Shown here one piece after another: positions 1-6,171 of a DNA stretch of 6,171 nucleotides (position 1 is the stretch's first letter; each line of letters opens with the position of its first letter). Source of the stretch: Fidelibacterota bacterium (GTDB lineage: Bacteria > Fidelibacterota > UBA2242); the NCBI GenBank assembly GCA_030655795.1, contig JAUSPJ010000405.1:1-6171 (forward strand), written 5' to 3'. The position numbers and the translations under genes were made by a program. The notes beneath the pieces are model-generated. The model was not told the DNA's origin. It ran no database searches and was given only the letters and a program-made list of their open reading frames with translations.

Positions 1-807
1 AAGACAACTCTGGCGCTGCATATAATTGCCGAAGCCCAGAAAAAGGGTGGTTATGCAGCGTTTATCGATGCAGAGCATGCCCTTAATCCAAGATATGCAA
101 GCAATTTGGGAGTCAACACAAAAGAGTTGCTGATTTCACAACCGGATAATGGCGAGCAGGCGCTGGAAATCACCGAAACGCTGGTGCGCAGTAATGCGAT
201 CGACGTTATTATCATCGACTCTGTCGCGGCGCTTGTCCCACGGGCCGAACTCGAAGGCGAAATGGGCGATTCCCATATGGGACTGCAGGCCCGTTTAATG
301 TCACAGGCATTGCGGAAACTTACCGGCGCGGTCAGTAAATCGCATACTTCGGTAGTTTTTATCAACCAGATTCGAGAAAAGATCGGGGTCATGTTTGGAA
401 ATCCGGAAACTACTACCGGTGGACGCGCTCTGAAATTTTATACTTCTCTGCGTCTGGAAATCCGACGGATAGGTTCATTGAAAGAGGGTAGCAGCAATAT
501 TGGTAACCGGACAAAAGTCAAAGTCGTAAAAAACAAGATGGCGCCGCCATTCCGGGAAACTGAATTCGATATCATGTATGGGACCGGTATTTCCTTCGAG
601 GGTGATATTCTGGATACGGCTGTTGAAGCCGATGTTGTACAGAAGAGTGGATCATGGTATTCATTCGGGGATGAACGCATCGGGCAGGGCCGTGAAAATG
701 CCAAACAGTATCTCATTGAAAATCCGGAAACATTTTCCAAAATCGAAACACAGGTCCGTGAATTTCTCGGAGTTCTGAAAAAGCCGGAACCTGAAAAAAA
801 ATCCTGA
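1..807 (+). CDS. recA: RecA recombinase, 3' part (5' end outside window)
   Basis: RecA forms ATP-dependent filaments on single-stranded DNA, drives homologous pairing and strand exchange, and in many bacteria triggers LexA self-cleavage. The window opens inside the Walker A motif: the first residue aligns with E. coli Lys72 (KTTL). The 268 residues present align without gaps to E. coli numbering at least through Lys250. Visible landmarks are catalytic Glu96 (FIDAEHAL), Walker B ending in Asp144 (IDVIIIDS), loop L1 (GEMGDSHMG), switch residue Gln194, loop L2 with Phe203 (MFGNPETTTGG), and interface lysines 248 and 250 (VVKNKM). The C-terminal domain (WYSFGDERIGQG) is intact. The protein should be about 339 residues, against 353 in E. 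coli. The tail is short and lysine-rich (LKKPEPEKKS) and lacks the acidic E. coli tail. An A8 run lies just before the stop. The promoter and any SOS box lie outside the window. recX follows after 8 bases. Confidence 0.98.
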   Translation, partial: KTTLALHIIAEAQKKGGYAAFIDAEHALNPRYASNLGVNTKELLISQPDNGEQALEITETLVRSNAIDVIIIDSVAALVPRAELEGEMGDSHMGLQARLMSQALRKLTGAVSKSHTSVVFINQIREKIGVMFGNPETTTGGRALKFYTSLRLEIRRIGSLKEGSSNIGNRTKVKVVKNKMAPPFRETEFDIMYGTGISFEGDILDTAVEADVVQKSGSWYSFGDERIGQGRENAKQYLIENPETFSKIETQVREFLGVLKKPEPEKKS

Positions 808-815
808 AATAATCC

Positions 816-1481
816 TTGGTAGCGAATCAAAACAGTTCCGACAATATAGCTGAAAGCGCCGGTACTGTCACAAAAATTTCGTTTCAGAAAAAAAAGACTG
901 ACCGCCGTTCTGTTTTTATCGACGGTGAATACGCCTTCAGTATATCGGAGCAGACGTATCAGCTGTTTCCCTTGCATGTGAATCAGCAGCTCACAGATAA
1001 TCAGATATCCGTTATAAAAAGTCATGAAGAATATGAAAAAGCCAGAGAACTTGCTTTAAGGTATATCTCTATTCGGATGCGAAGTGAATATGAATTAACA
1101 ACTTACTTAAGAAAAAAAGAGTGTAATAGTCAGGTGATTAAGCGCGTCGTGCAATATTGTCATGAACGTGAATACCTGAATGATACACAATATGCCGAAA
1201 TGTTAACCCGGGATATGGTTAATATCAATCGTTACGGATCGAAGAAGATGTTTGCAGTGTTACGGAAACGGGGCATTTTATCTGAGACAATTACACAAGT
1301 TTTACGTGAACAGGTTGATGAAACTGAGCAAATTAATATTGCTCAAGAGCTGGCAATAAAAAAGCTGAAAACAATAAACGATCAGTCAAAAGCAAGAGAG
1401 AAACTATATCGATATCTGAAACAGCGGGGATTCAAATATTCAATTATTGCAGAAGTTGTCAAGCGGTTGCTTAATTACTAA
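816..1481 (+). CDS. recX: RecX, regulator of RecA
   Basis: RecX binds RecA filaments in the cytoplasm and modulates, usually inhibits, their extension and activities. The 221-residue product is longer than E. coli RecX (166) and shorter than the Bacillus form. After a polar N-terminal stretch (1-17) comes a beta-rich segment typical of longer RecX proteins (VTKISFQKKK, then VFIDGEYAFSIS, about 18-67). Three helical repeats follow: about 73-113 (RMRSEYELTTYLRKK), 114-167 (REYLNDTQYAEMLTRDMV, then GSKKMFAVLRKRGI) and 170-218 (REKLYRYLKQRGF). The start is TTG. It is the only usual start codon between the in-frame TAA at 810-812 and the conserved region, and no Shine-Dalgarno sequence precedes it. 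Expression therefore probably depends on translation of recA, whose stop is 8 bases upstream. That spacing and the functional pairing support a recA-recX operon. An A8 run encodes Lys25-Lys27. Confidence 0.92.
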   Translation: MVANQNSSDNIAESAGTVTKISFQKKKTDRRSVFIDGEYAFSISEQTYQLFPLHVNQQLTDNQISVIKSHEEYEKARELALRYISIRMRSEYELTTYLRKKECNSQVIKRVVQYCHEREYLNDTQYAEMLTRDMVNINRYGSKKMFAVLRKRGILSETITQVLREQVDETEQINIAQELAIKKLKTINDQSKAREKLYRYLKQRGFKYSIIAEVVKRLLNY

Positions 1482-1494
1482 AGAATCTTTCCAT

Positions 1495-1509
1495 AAATAT
1501 GTATATTTG
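1495..1509 (+). promoter_or_regulatory. AT-rich palindrome with TATATTTG element, possible kinase promoter
   Basis: The 60-base gap between recX and the kinase contains a perfect palindrome: AAATAT (1495-1500), a GT centre, and ATATTT (1503-1508). The sequence TATATTTG (1502-1509) overlaps its right half and matches the TAnnTTTG -7 element known from Bacteroidota. I found no TTTG -33 element about 19-21 bases upstream, so the promoter reading is incomplete. AT-rich palindromes also arise by chance in sequence like this. If the element is real, the transcript would start about 25-30 bases before the kinase start codon, letting the kinase be expressed independently of recA-recX. The rest of the gap shows no terminator, only a weak GGA (1531-1533) eight bases before the ATG. 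Confidence 0.22.
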
Positions 1510-1541
1510 CTTGTGAATTTTGTAGATGTGGGATTTCTGAT

Positions 1542-4367
1542 ATGAATAAAAATTTCAAAAGCGCTATTGTATATTCATTGTATATTGGTGTATTGTTCGG
1601 TGCAATACTGGCTTTATTTGGGTTTAATCAACTTTATGCAAATTATATAACTAACGATGAGTCAGTCGTTTATACATTTTTGGCTGATGATAATTATCCA
1701 CCTTATACCTATGAAGAAGACGGACGCCCTGTTGGTTTCTGTGTGGACCTGATGTACCGTATTGCGGATCTCATGGATATAAAGGTAGAGATAAAAACCG
1801 GTTCGTGGGATGATGTCCGACACGCGGTTGAAAATGGTGAGGCAGATGGTCTTCTGGCGATGTTTTATTCAGCCGAACGTGATAAAATACTTGATTTTTC
1901 AATTCCTCATTCAACGGTTATTCATGCAATTTTCGTACATGATAAGTCACCGGTGCGCTCCAAAGAGGATTTAAGTGACCGGACTATTGTGGTGCAGAAG
2001 GGTGACATTATGCACGACTATTTACTGAATAATAAGATAAGCAATTCCATTATAACAGTGGAGAATGCTGAAGATGCCGTCCTTTTGTTGTCCCACGGCG
2101 CCTATGACTGTGCCCTGCTTAGTAAAATGCAGGGTGATTTTTTCATAAATAGCTATAAGCTGGACAATATTCGTTCTTTATCGGAATTTTTTTCGCCCCG
2201 GGAATATTGCTTTGCCGTCAATAACAATCCGAAATTGCTAAACCTGTTAAATGAAGGTCTGATCATCCTTCAGTCGAATGGCGAACATAAGGCGCTTTTC
2301 CAGGAATGGCTGGATGTATCGGAGTCGCCTAAATTATTTACAAGTATCTTCTTTAAGCAGATTATTAGTGTCATCATTATCCTCATCTTGATTATTATGC
2401 TGACTGTTATCTGGGTTTGGTTGTTACGAAAAACCGTATCATTAAAAACCCTTGAGTTAAAAGAGGAAATTCAGAACAGAAAACAGATTGAAAAAACATT
2501 GCGGGGCAGTGAGGAAAATTTCCGGTCACTGGCGGATAATGCATTTGATGGCATTTTAATTAGTGATATTAACGGTAATTATATCTATGCGAATAATAAT
2601 GCCGCGGAAATAACTGGACATCCGGTATCGGTACTATTGAAATTAAACGTCAAAGATTTAACGCCGTCGGATCATTACGATGAAGTGATCGGCGTGTCAA
2701 AACAGCGGATTCAGGGAAAATCTGTCCGTAGTTTTTATGAATCGCTGTTACAACGAAAAGATGGAACGATTATTCCGATTGAAATTGTGGCATCGAAGAC
2801 GACCTGGCATAATGAACCGGCCGATCTGGTATTTATTCGGGATATCTCTTTGCGAAAACAGATGGAACGGGCCCTGCAGAGCAGTGAAACAAATTTCCGC
2901 CAGATTGTTGAACACTCGAATGACGCTATCTATGTAAGACAAAATGAGATTTTTGTGCTGGTAAATCACGCTCTGGAAAAGTTACTGGAATATAACCGGA
3001 CTGAATTGCTTGATAAGAATTTCGATTTTCTGACTATTGTTGACAATGTCAGTAAAGGACAGATCAGGGAGAGATTTGAAAAGCGTAAACAGCGGAAACG
3101 GGTCAGTAAACAGTTTGAATTTACGGCTTGCACAAAATCCGGTAAAATCCTTGAACTGGAAGTAAATACCTCCAAAATAGTCTGGGACGGCAAACCCGCA
3201 AGCCTTGGAATTATCCGGGATTTAACCCGGTACAAACGCTTACAGGAAGAAGTATTTAAAGCTGAGAAACTTAATTCGATCGGTGTTTTGGCCGGTGGAA
3301 TTGCGCATGACTTCAATAACATTTTATCAGTTCTTCTGGGAAATGTTGAACTGACTAAACTAAAAATCGGCAAGGGCGAAGACATCGAAAAATATCTGAT
3401 CCGGTTGGAGGAAACCATTTCCCAGGCTACCGGTTTGACCCAGCAGCTACTGACATTCTCAAAAGGTGGCGAACCGGTCATTAAAGTCGCTTCGATTAAA
3501 GATTTAATGCTGGATGTTGTGCCCTTCATCTTGACAGGGAGCAATATTAAATCGGAAATTTCTATTGAAGATGATTTACACCTTGTCAAGATGGATGCCA
3601 ATCAAATTTCACAGGTATTAACGAATATTGTGATCAATGCAAAACAGGCGATGCCCGATGGCGGTAAACTCTCTGTAGAGGCTTTGAATGTAATTATTGA
3701 ATCCGGTGATCTCATTGATAATCTTGATGCCGGCGAATATGTAAAAGTGTCAATCACAGATCAGGGAATCGGTATTTCTGAGAAAATCATTGATAAGATA
3801 TTTGATCCGTTTTTCAGTACGAAGAGTTTCGGCAGCGGACTGGGCCTGGCAACCTGCTACTCGATTATTCTAAGGCATAAAGGGCATATTGCCGTCTCAT
3901 CAGTCGCTGGAGAGGGGACGACATTTACTATTTATTTACCCGGAACCGATAAAGAATTGATAAAGAAACAGGCAGTAAAAATTAACAAGGCCTTTCATGG
4001 GCATGTCCTGTTGATGGATGACGAAGATTCTGTACGGGAGTTCATGAACGCCTTGCTGATGGAATTTGGGTTCACGGTTGATTATACGGTTGATGGTAAG
4101 AGCACAATTAACATATTTAAGCAGACGGTTGAGAGTGGATCACGCTATGATCTGGTGATACTTGATCTGACCATACCGGGAGGAAAAGGCGGTAAAGAAG
4201 TATTAAAGGATCTCATTGCTATTGATCCTGAAGTAGTTGCGTTGGCGTACAGCGGTTATGCTGACGATCCGGTTATCAGTCATCCGAGGGAATATGGTTT
4301 CAAAGCATCCTTCAGCAAGCCTTTTGATATTGATAAATTAGTCGCTGTTATCTCATCAGTGATCTAG
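1542..4367 (+). CDS. Hybrid sensor histidine kinase with periplasmic SBP_bac_3 domain, two PAS domains and C-terminal receiver
   Basis: This is an inner-membrane signalling kinase of 941 residues. Residues 8-28 are a hydrophobic anchor or uncleaved signal. Residues 43-258 are a type-3 solute-binding (venus-flytrap) domain, marked by NYPPYTYEEDGRPVGFCVDLM, here split as NYPPYTY and GFCVDLM, then AERDKILDFSIPH. Residues 274-295 are the second membrane helix, so the binding domain should be periplasmic. A short charged coiled coil (296-325) leads to PAS1 (about 322-440) and PAS2 (about 447-565). HisKA has phospho-acceptor His589 (GGIAHDFNNILS). HATPase_c has Asn699 in the N box, DQGIGI at 740-745, FDPFFSTK at 754-761 and GSGLGLA at 764-770. 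The receiver (about 820-941) has acidic residues Asp826 and Asp827, phospho-acceptor Asp875, Ser904 and Lys926, so both halves look catalytically complete. There is no HPt or DNA-binding domain and no response regulator next door, so the output is unknown. ATG 1542 is the first start codon after the in-frame stop at 1494. The layout resembles BvgS/EvgS-like sensors, but with one binding domain and no HPt. The ligand cannot be named. Confidence 0.95.
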   Translation: MNKNFKSAIVYSLYIGVLFGAILALFGFNQLYANYITNDESVVYTFLADDNYPPYTYEEDGRPVGFCVDLMYRIADLMDIKVEIKTGSWDDVRHAVENGEADGLLAMFYSAERDKILDFSIPHSTVIHAIFVHDKSPVRSKEDLSDRTIVVQKGDIMHDYLLNNKISNSIITVENAEDAVLLLSHGAYDCALLSKMQGDFFINSYKLDNIRSLSEFFSPREYCFAVNNNPKLLNLLNEGLIILQSNGEHKALFQEWLDVSESPKLFTSIFFKQIISVIIILILIIMLTVIWVWLLRKTVSLKTLELKEEIQNRKQIEKTLRGSEENFRSLADNAFDGILISDINGNYIYANNNAAEITGHPVSVLLKLNVKDLTPSDHYDEVIGVSKQRIQGKSVRSFYESLLQRKDGTIIPIEIVASKTTWHNEPADLVFIRDISLRKQMERALQSSETNFRQIVEHSNDAIYVRQNEIFVLVNHALEKLLEYNRTELLDKNFDFLTIVDNVSKGQIRERFEKRKQRKRVSKQFEFTACTKSGKILELEVNTSKIVWDGKPASLGIIRDLTRYKRLQEEVFKAEKLNSIGVLAGGIAHDFNNILSVLLGNVELTKLKIGKGEDIEKYLIRLEETISQATGLTQQLLTFSKGGEPVIKVASIKDLMLDVVPFILTGSNIKSEISIEDDLHLVKMDANQISQVLTNIVINAKQAMPDGGKLSVEALNVIIESGDLIDNLDAGEYVKVSITDQGIGISEKIIDKIFDPFFSTKSFGSGLGLATCYSIILRHKGHIAVSSVAGEGTTFTIYLPGTDKELIKKQAVKINKAFHGHVLLMDDEDSVREFMNALLMEFGFTVDYTVDGKSTINIFKQTVESGSRYDLVILDLTIPGGKGGKEVLKDLIAIDPEVVALAYSGYADDPVISHPREYGFKASFSKPFDIDKLVAVISSVI

Positions 4368-4398
4368 TTACCGAAGCGCTGGTTTCTCGGTTTAAGGC

Positions 4399-4427
4399 TT
4401 GATTATTGACCGTTAGAAAAATAACTT
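4399..4427 (+). promoter_or_regulatory. Candidate alaS promoter
   Basis: TTGATT (4399-4404) and TAACTT (4422-4427) are separated by 17 bases, a sigma-70-like arrangement matching four and three of six consensus bases. The same place also reads as a degenerate Bacteroidota-type promoter: TTG, 20 bases, then TAacTTat, a partial match to TAnnTTTG. Transcription would begin near 4434, giving a leader of roughly 55 bases before alaS. An alternative TTGACC (4406-4411) has only a poor partner (TATCTG, 15 bases away). All matches are weak. The main support is position, in a 121-base gap where a housekeeping gene would need its own promoter. Confidence 0.25.
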
Positions 4428-4468
4428 ATCTGTTTGCAATGGAGAATATGATTCATGTTAAAACAGAT
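4428..4468. repeat. 8-bp inverted repeat in the alaS leader
   Basis: ATCTGTTT (4428-4435) and AAACAGAT (4461-4468) are exact reverse complements with 25 bases between them. The spacer holds a smaller nested hairpin, GAAT-ATG-ATTC (4444-4454). The left arm lies where the candidate promoter would start transcription, and the right arm ends 12 bases before the alaS ribosome-binding site. In RNA it could fold as a leader stem; in DNA it could be a split operator. No T run follows, so it is not an intrinsic terminator. An 8-bp pair in a gap of this size and AT content could occur by chance, so the repeat is certain and the function is not. Confidence 0.4.
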
Positions 4469-4492
4469 GCCTGGTATCACGGAGTAGAATGA
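4439..4492 (+). CDS. Possible leader micro-ORF overlapping the alaS start
   Basis: A 17-codon frame (MENMIHVKTDAWYHGVE) opens at ATG 4439 and ends at TGA 4490-4492, overlapping the alaS start codon as ATGA (4489-4492). A second in-frame ATG at 4448 has GGAG (4441-4444) only three bases upstream, giving a 14-residue version. The overlap is the kind that couples translation of adjacent genes, and the frame starts inside the loop of the inverted repeat. It contains one alanine codon, so it does not look like a classical alanine attenuator leader. Frames this short are common by chance, and I know of no homologue. Confidence 0.15.
   Translation: MENMIHVKTDAWYHGVE
4481..4484 (+). promoter_or_regulatory. 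alaS ribosome-binding site
   Basis: GGAG lies four bases before ATG 4489, the clearest Shine-Dalgarno sequence in the window although the spacing is short. Together with an in-frame stop at 4459-4461 and no ATG, GTG or TTG between, it fixes the alaS start. Confidence 0.6.
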
Positions 4493-6171
4493 AAACTGCA
4501 GCGGAAATTCGCAACGACTTTATTGAATATTTTCGTCAAAATGACCATGAAATAGTAAAAAGTGCCCCGGTGATTCCCCTGGATGATCCGACACTACTGT
4601 TTACCAATGCCGGAATGAATCGGTTTAAACCGATTTTTTTGAATCAAGAAGAACCGGTCCATAGACGGGTCGCTGATTCCCAGAAATGCATCCGTGTCAG
4701 CGGAAAACACAACGATCTTGAGGAGGTTGGCAAAGATACCTATCATCATACCTTTTTCGAAATGCTGGGAAACTGGTCTTTTGGTGATTATTATAAAAAA
4801 GAGGCTATCCAGTATGCCTGGCGGCTTTTAACCGATGTGTGGAAATTTCCCAAAGAACGATTGTGGGCCACGGTTTACCAGGACGATGATGAGGCATTTG
4901 CGAACTGGCAGGCTGAAACCGATATCGATCCCGATCACATTCTCCGTTTTGGAAAAAAGGATAATTTTTGGGAAATGGGGGATACCGGCCCCTGCGGACC
5001 CTGCTCGGAAATACACTATTATACCGGTAAAGATCCGGACCATCAATCTGGGGAAAAAATAAATGCCGGCGATGCGGAATACATCGAACTCTGGAATCTG
5101 GTTTTTATTCAGTACAATCGCGATCAGAATGGGGATTTACATCCGTTACCCCAAAAGCATGTTGATACTGGCGCGGGTTTAGAGCGTATTGTCGCTGCAT
5201 TGCAACATAAACAATCGAATTATGACACCGATCTGTTTATGCCGATTATTACCAAAATTGGAGAATTGACGGGCGTTCCCTATAACGAAAAAACCGGTAT
5301 TCCTCATCGGGTGATTGCCGATCATATCCGCATGCTGACATTTTCAATTGCCGACGGCGGAATGCCTTCCAGTGACGGGCGGGGTTATGTCATTCGCCGC
5401 ATACTGCGCCGGGCCGCGCGCTTTGGACGGATGCTCAATATGCATGAACCCTTTATCTATAAATTAGTCGATACGGTTTGTGAAATTCTGGGTGATGTTT
5501 ATCCGGAAATTGTGGAACGTAAAGAACATATCAAAAAAGTGATCCGATATGAAGAGCAATCCTTTGGTGAAACCCTCGATAAAGGTCTCGATGTTTATCA
5601 GCGTGTAAAGGAAAATTTACTGAAGCAGAAGAAAACCGAAATTACCGGCAAAGATGTTTTTAAACTCTATGACACCTACGGATTTCCGGTCGATTTGACT
5701 CAATTGATGGCTGAGGAAGATGGATTTACGGTCGACATATCCGGATTCGAGCATGAGATGGCCGGACAAAAGCAACGGGCGCGTTCGGCACAGAATTTTA
5801 ATATGAACACCAATGAGCTGGATAAAGAGTGGATCGTTTTATCCGAAGGTGATGATTCTGAATTTGTCGGATACGATCAAACCGCTGTCAAATCGATTCT
5901 GCGCAAATATCTCACTCGCGGTGAGCAATACCACTTAGTTTTGGATAAAACGCCGTTCTATGCAGAATCCGGCGGTGAAATCGGCGATACCGGCACGATC
6001 TCGAATGCTGATTTTACAATCGAAGTAACAGATACAATGAAAATCAATAATATGATCGTTCATATTGGGAATTTAGTTTCCGGACAAATTGGAAAGAATC
6101 CCGAAGTCGAAGCCACGATTGATGTTGAACGAAGTGATTCAATCCGGGCAAATCATACGGCAACTCATCTG
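4489..6171 (+). CDS. alaS: Alanyl-tRNA synthetase, 5' part (3' end outside window)
   Basis: AlaRS charges tRNA-Ala with alanine in the cytoplasm and removes mischarged serine or glycine. The reading frame is open for 561 codons from ATG 4489 to the window edge; E. coli AlaRS has 876 residues, so roughly the first two thirds is present. The class II catalytic core shows FTNAGMNRFKP (38-48), Arg69 and the motif 2 region KHNDLEEVGKDTYHHTFFE (73-91), WEMGDTGPCGPCSEI (161-175), WNLVFIQYNR (202-211) and motif 3 VDTGAGLERI (225-234). The helical tRNA-recognition region has HRVIADHIR (273-281), SSDGRGYVIRRILRRAARFG (294-313) and DTYGFPVDLT (395-404). The editing domain begins around FYAESGGEIGDTG (490-502). 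The window stops at HTATHL, just after His556 and His560, the first half of the editing-site zinc ligands; the second half and the C-Ala domain lie beyond. No frameshift or missing catalytic motif is seen. The DTYHH motif form suggests an FCB-type or eukaryote-like AlaRS. Confidence 0.97.
   Translation, partial: MKTAAEIRNDFIEYFRQNDHEIVKSAPVIPLDDPTLLFTNAGMNRFKPIFLNQEEPVHRRVADSQKCIRVSGKHNDLEEVGKDTYHHTFFEMLGNWSFGDYYKKEAIQYAWRLLTDVWKFPKERLWATVYQDDDEAFANWQAETDIDPDHILRFGKKDNFWEMGDTGPCGPCSEIHYYTGKDPDHQSGEKINAGDAEYIELWNLVFIQYNRDQNGDLHPLPQKHVDTGAGLERIVAALQHKQSNYDTDLFMPIITKIGELTGVPYNEKTGIPHRVIADHIRMLTFSIADGGMPSSDGRGYVIRRILRRAARFGRMLNMHEPFIYKLVDTVCEILGDVYPEIVERKEHIKKVIRYEEQSFGETLDKGLDVYQRVKENLLKQKKTEITGKDVFKLYDTYGFPVDLTQLMAEEDGFTVDISGFEHEMAGQKQRARSAQNFNMNTNELDKEWIVLSEGDDSEFVGYDQTAVKSILRKYLTRGEQYHLVLDKTPFYAESGGEIGDTGTISNADFTIEVTDTMKINNMIVHIGNLVSGQIGKNPEVEATIDVERSDSIRANHTATHL

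Noticed and set aside
438..1025. A 195-codon open frame on the minus strand
   Set aside because: It runs across the end of recA and the start of recX, both strongly supported on the plus strand. Its translation shows no recognisable domain.
2966..3601. A 211-codon open frame on the minus strand
   Set aside because: It lies wholly inside the PAS2-HisKA coding region of the kinase. The translation is serine-rich and low in recognisable motifs, as expected of an antisense shadow.
4371..4390. CCGA...TCGG hairpin just after the kinase stop, as a terminator
   Set aside because: Only four continuous base pairs form, inner pairs mismatch, and no T run follows, so it does not meet the pattern of an intrinsic terminator.
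4447..4452. TATGAT as a strong -10 box for alaS
   Set aside because: There is no -35-like sequence 16-18 bases upstream and no extended -10 TG, so the match stands alone in AT-rich sequence.
4828..5062. Overlapping short open frames on both strands
   Set aside because: Both lie inside the alaS catalytic core, whose plus-strand frame carries unbroken AlaRS motifs.
1..6171. A defence, mobile or otherwise new multi-gene system
   Set aside because: All four genes belong to known families, gaps are short, and I saw no terminal repeats, integrase, nuclease cassette, spacer array or structured RNA of substantial size.

Overview
The window carries four protein-coding genes, all on the + strand. They are the 3' part of recA (1-807), a complete recX (816-1481), a large membrane-bound hybrid sensor histidine kinase (1542-4367), and the 5' part of alaS (4489 to the window end, still open). 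Nearly all of the sequence is coding. The only non-coding stretches are 8, 60 and 121 bases long. I see no tRNA, rRNA, insertion sequence, CRISPR array, phage gene or convincing terminator.

This looks like a bacterial chromosome of moderate, slightly AT-leaning composition. The AlaRS has the DTYHHTFFEMLGNW form of the motif 2 region, where E. coli has a TARHHTFFEMLGNF form. From memory, the DTYHH form is typical of Bacteroidota/Chlorobiota-type (FCB) bacteria and of eukaryotic AlaRS. Weak or absent Shine-Dalgarno sequences before recX and the kinase fit that idea. An FCB-group or related bacterium is therefore my best guess, but it rests on motif memory and not on a tree.

Layout: recA and recX are separated by 8 bases and almost certainly form one DNA-repair operon, with the recombinase followed by its modulator. 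A 60-base gap holding a 14-bp AT-rich palindrome and a TATATTTG element leads to the kinase. The kinase has an N-terminal membrane anchor, a periplasmic type-3 solute-binding domain, a second membrane helix, a short coiled coil, two PAS domains, HisKA, HATPase_c and a C-terminal receiver. A 121-base gap then precedes alaS. It contains a candidate promoter, an 8-bp inverted repeat with a 25-nt spacer, and a 14-17 codon micro-ORF whose stop overlaps the alaS start as ATGA.

recA-recX-alaS is a known gene order in several bacteria, including E. coli, so the kinase looks like an extra gene in a housekeeping cluster. Nothing in the sequence ties its signal to DNA repair or to alanyl-tRNA synthesis. 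I find no clear new system. The items most worth a second look are the alaS leader and the ligand pocket and partner of the kinase.
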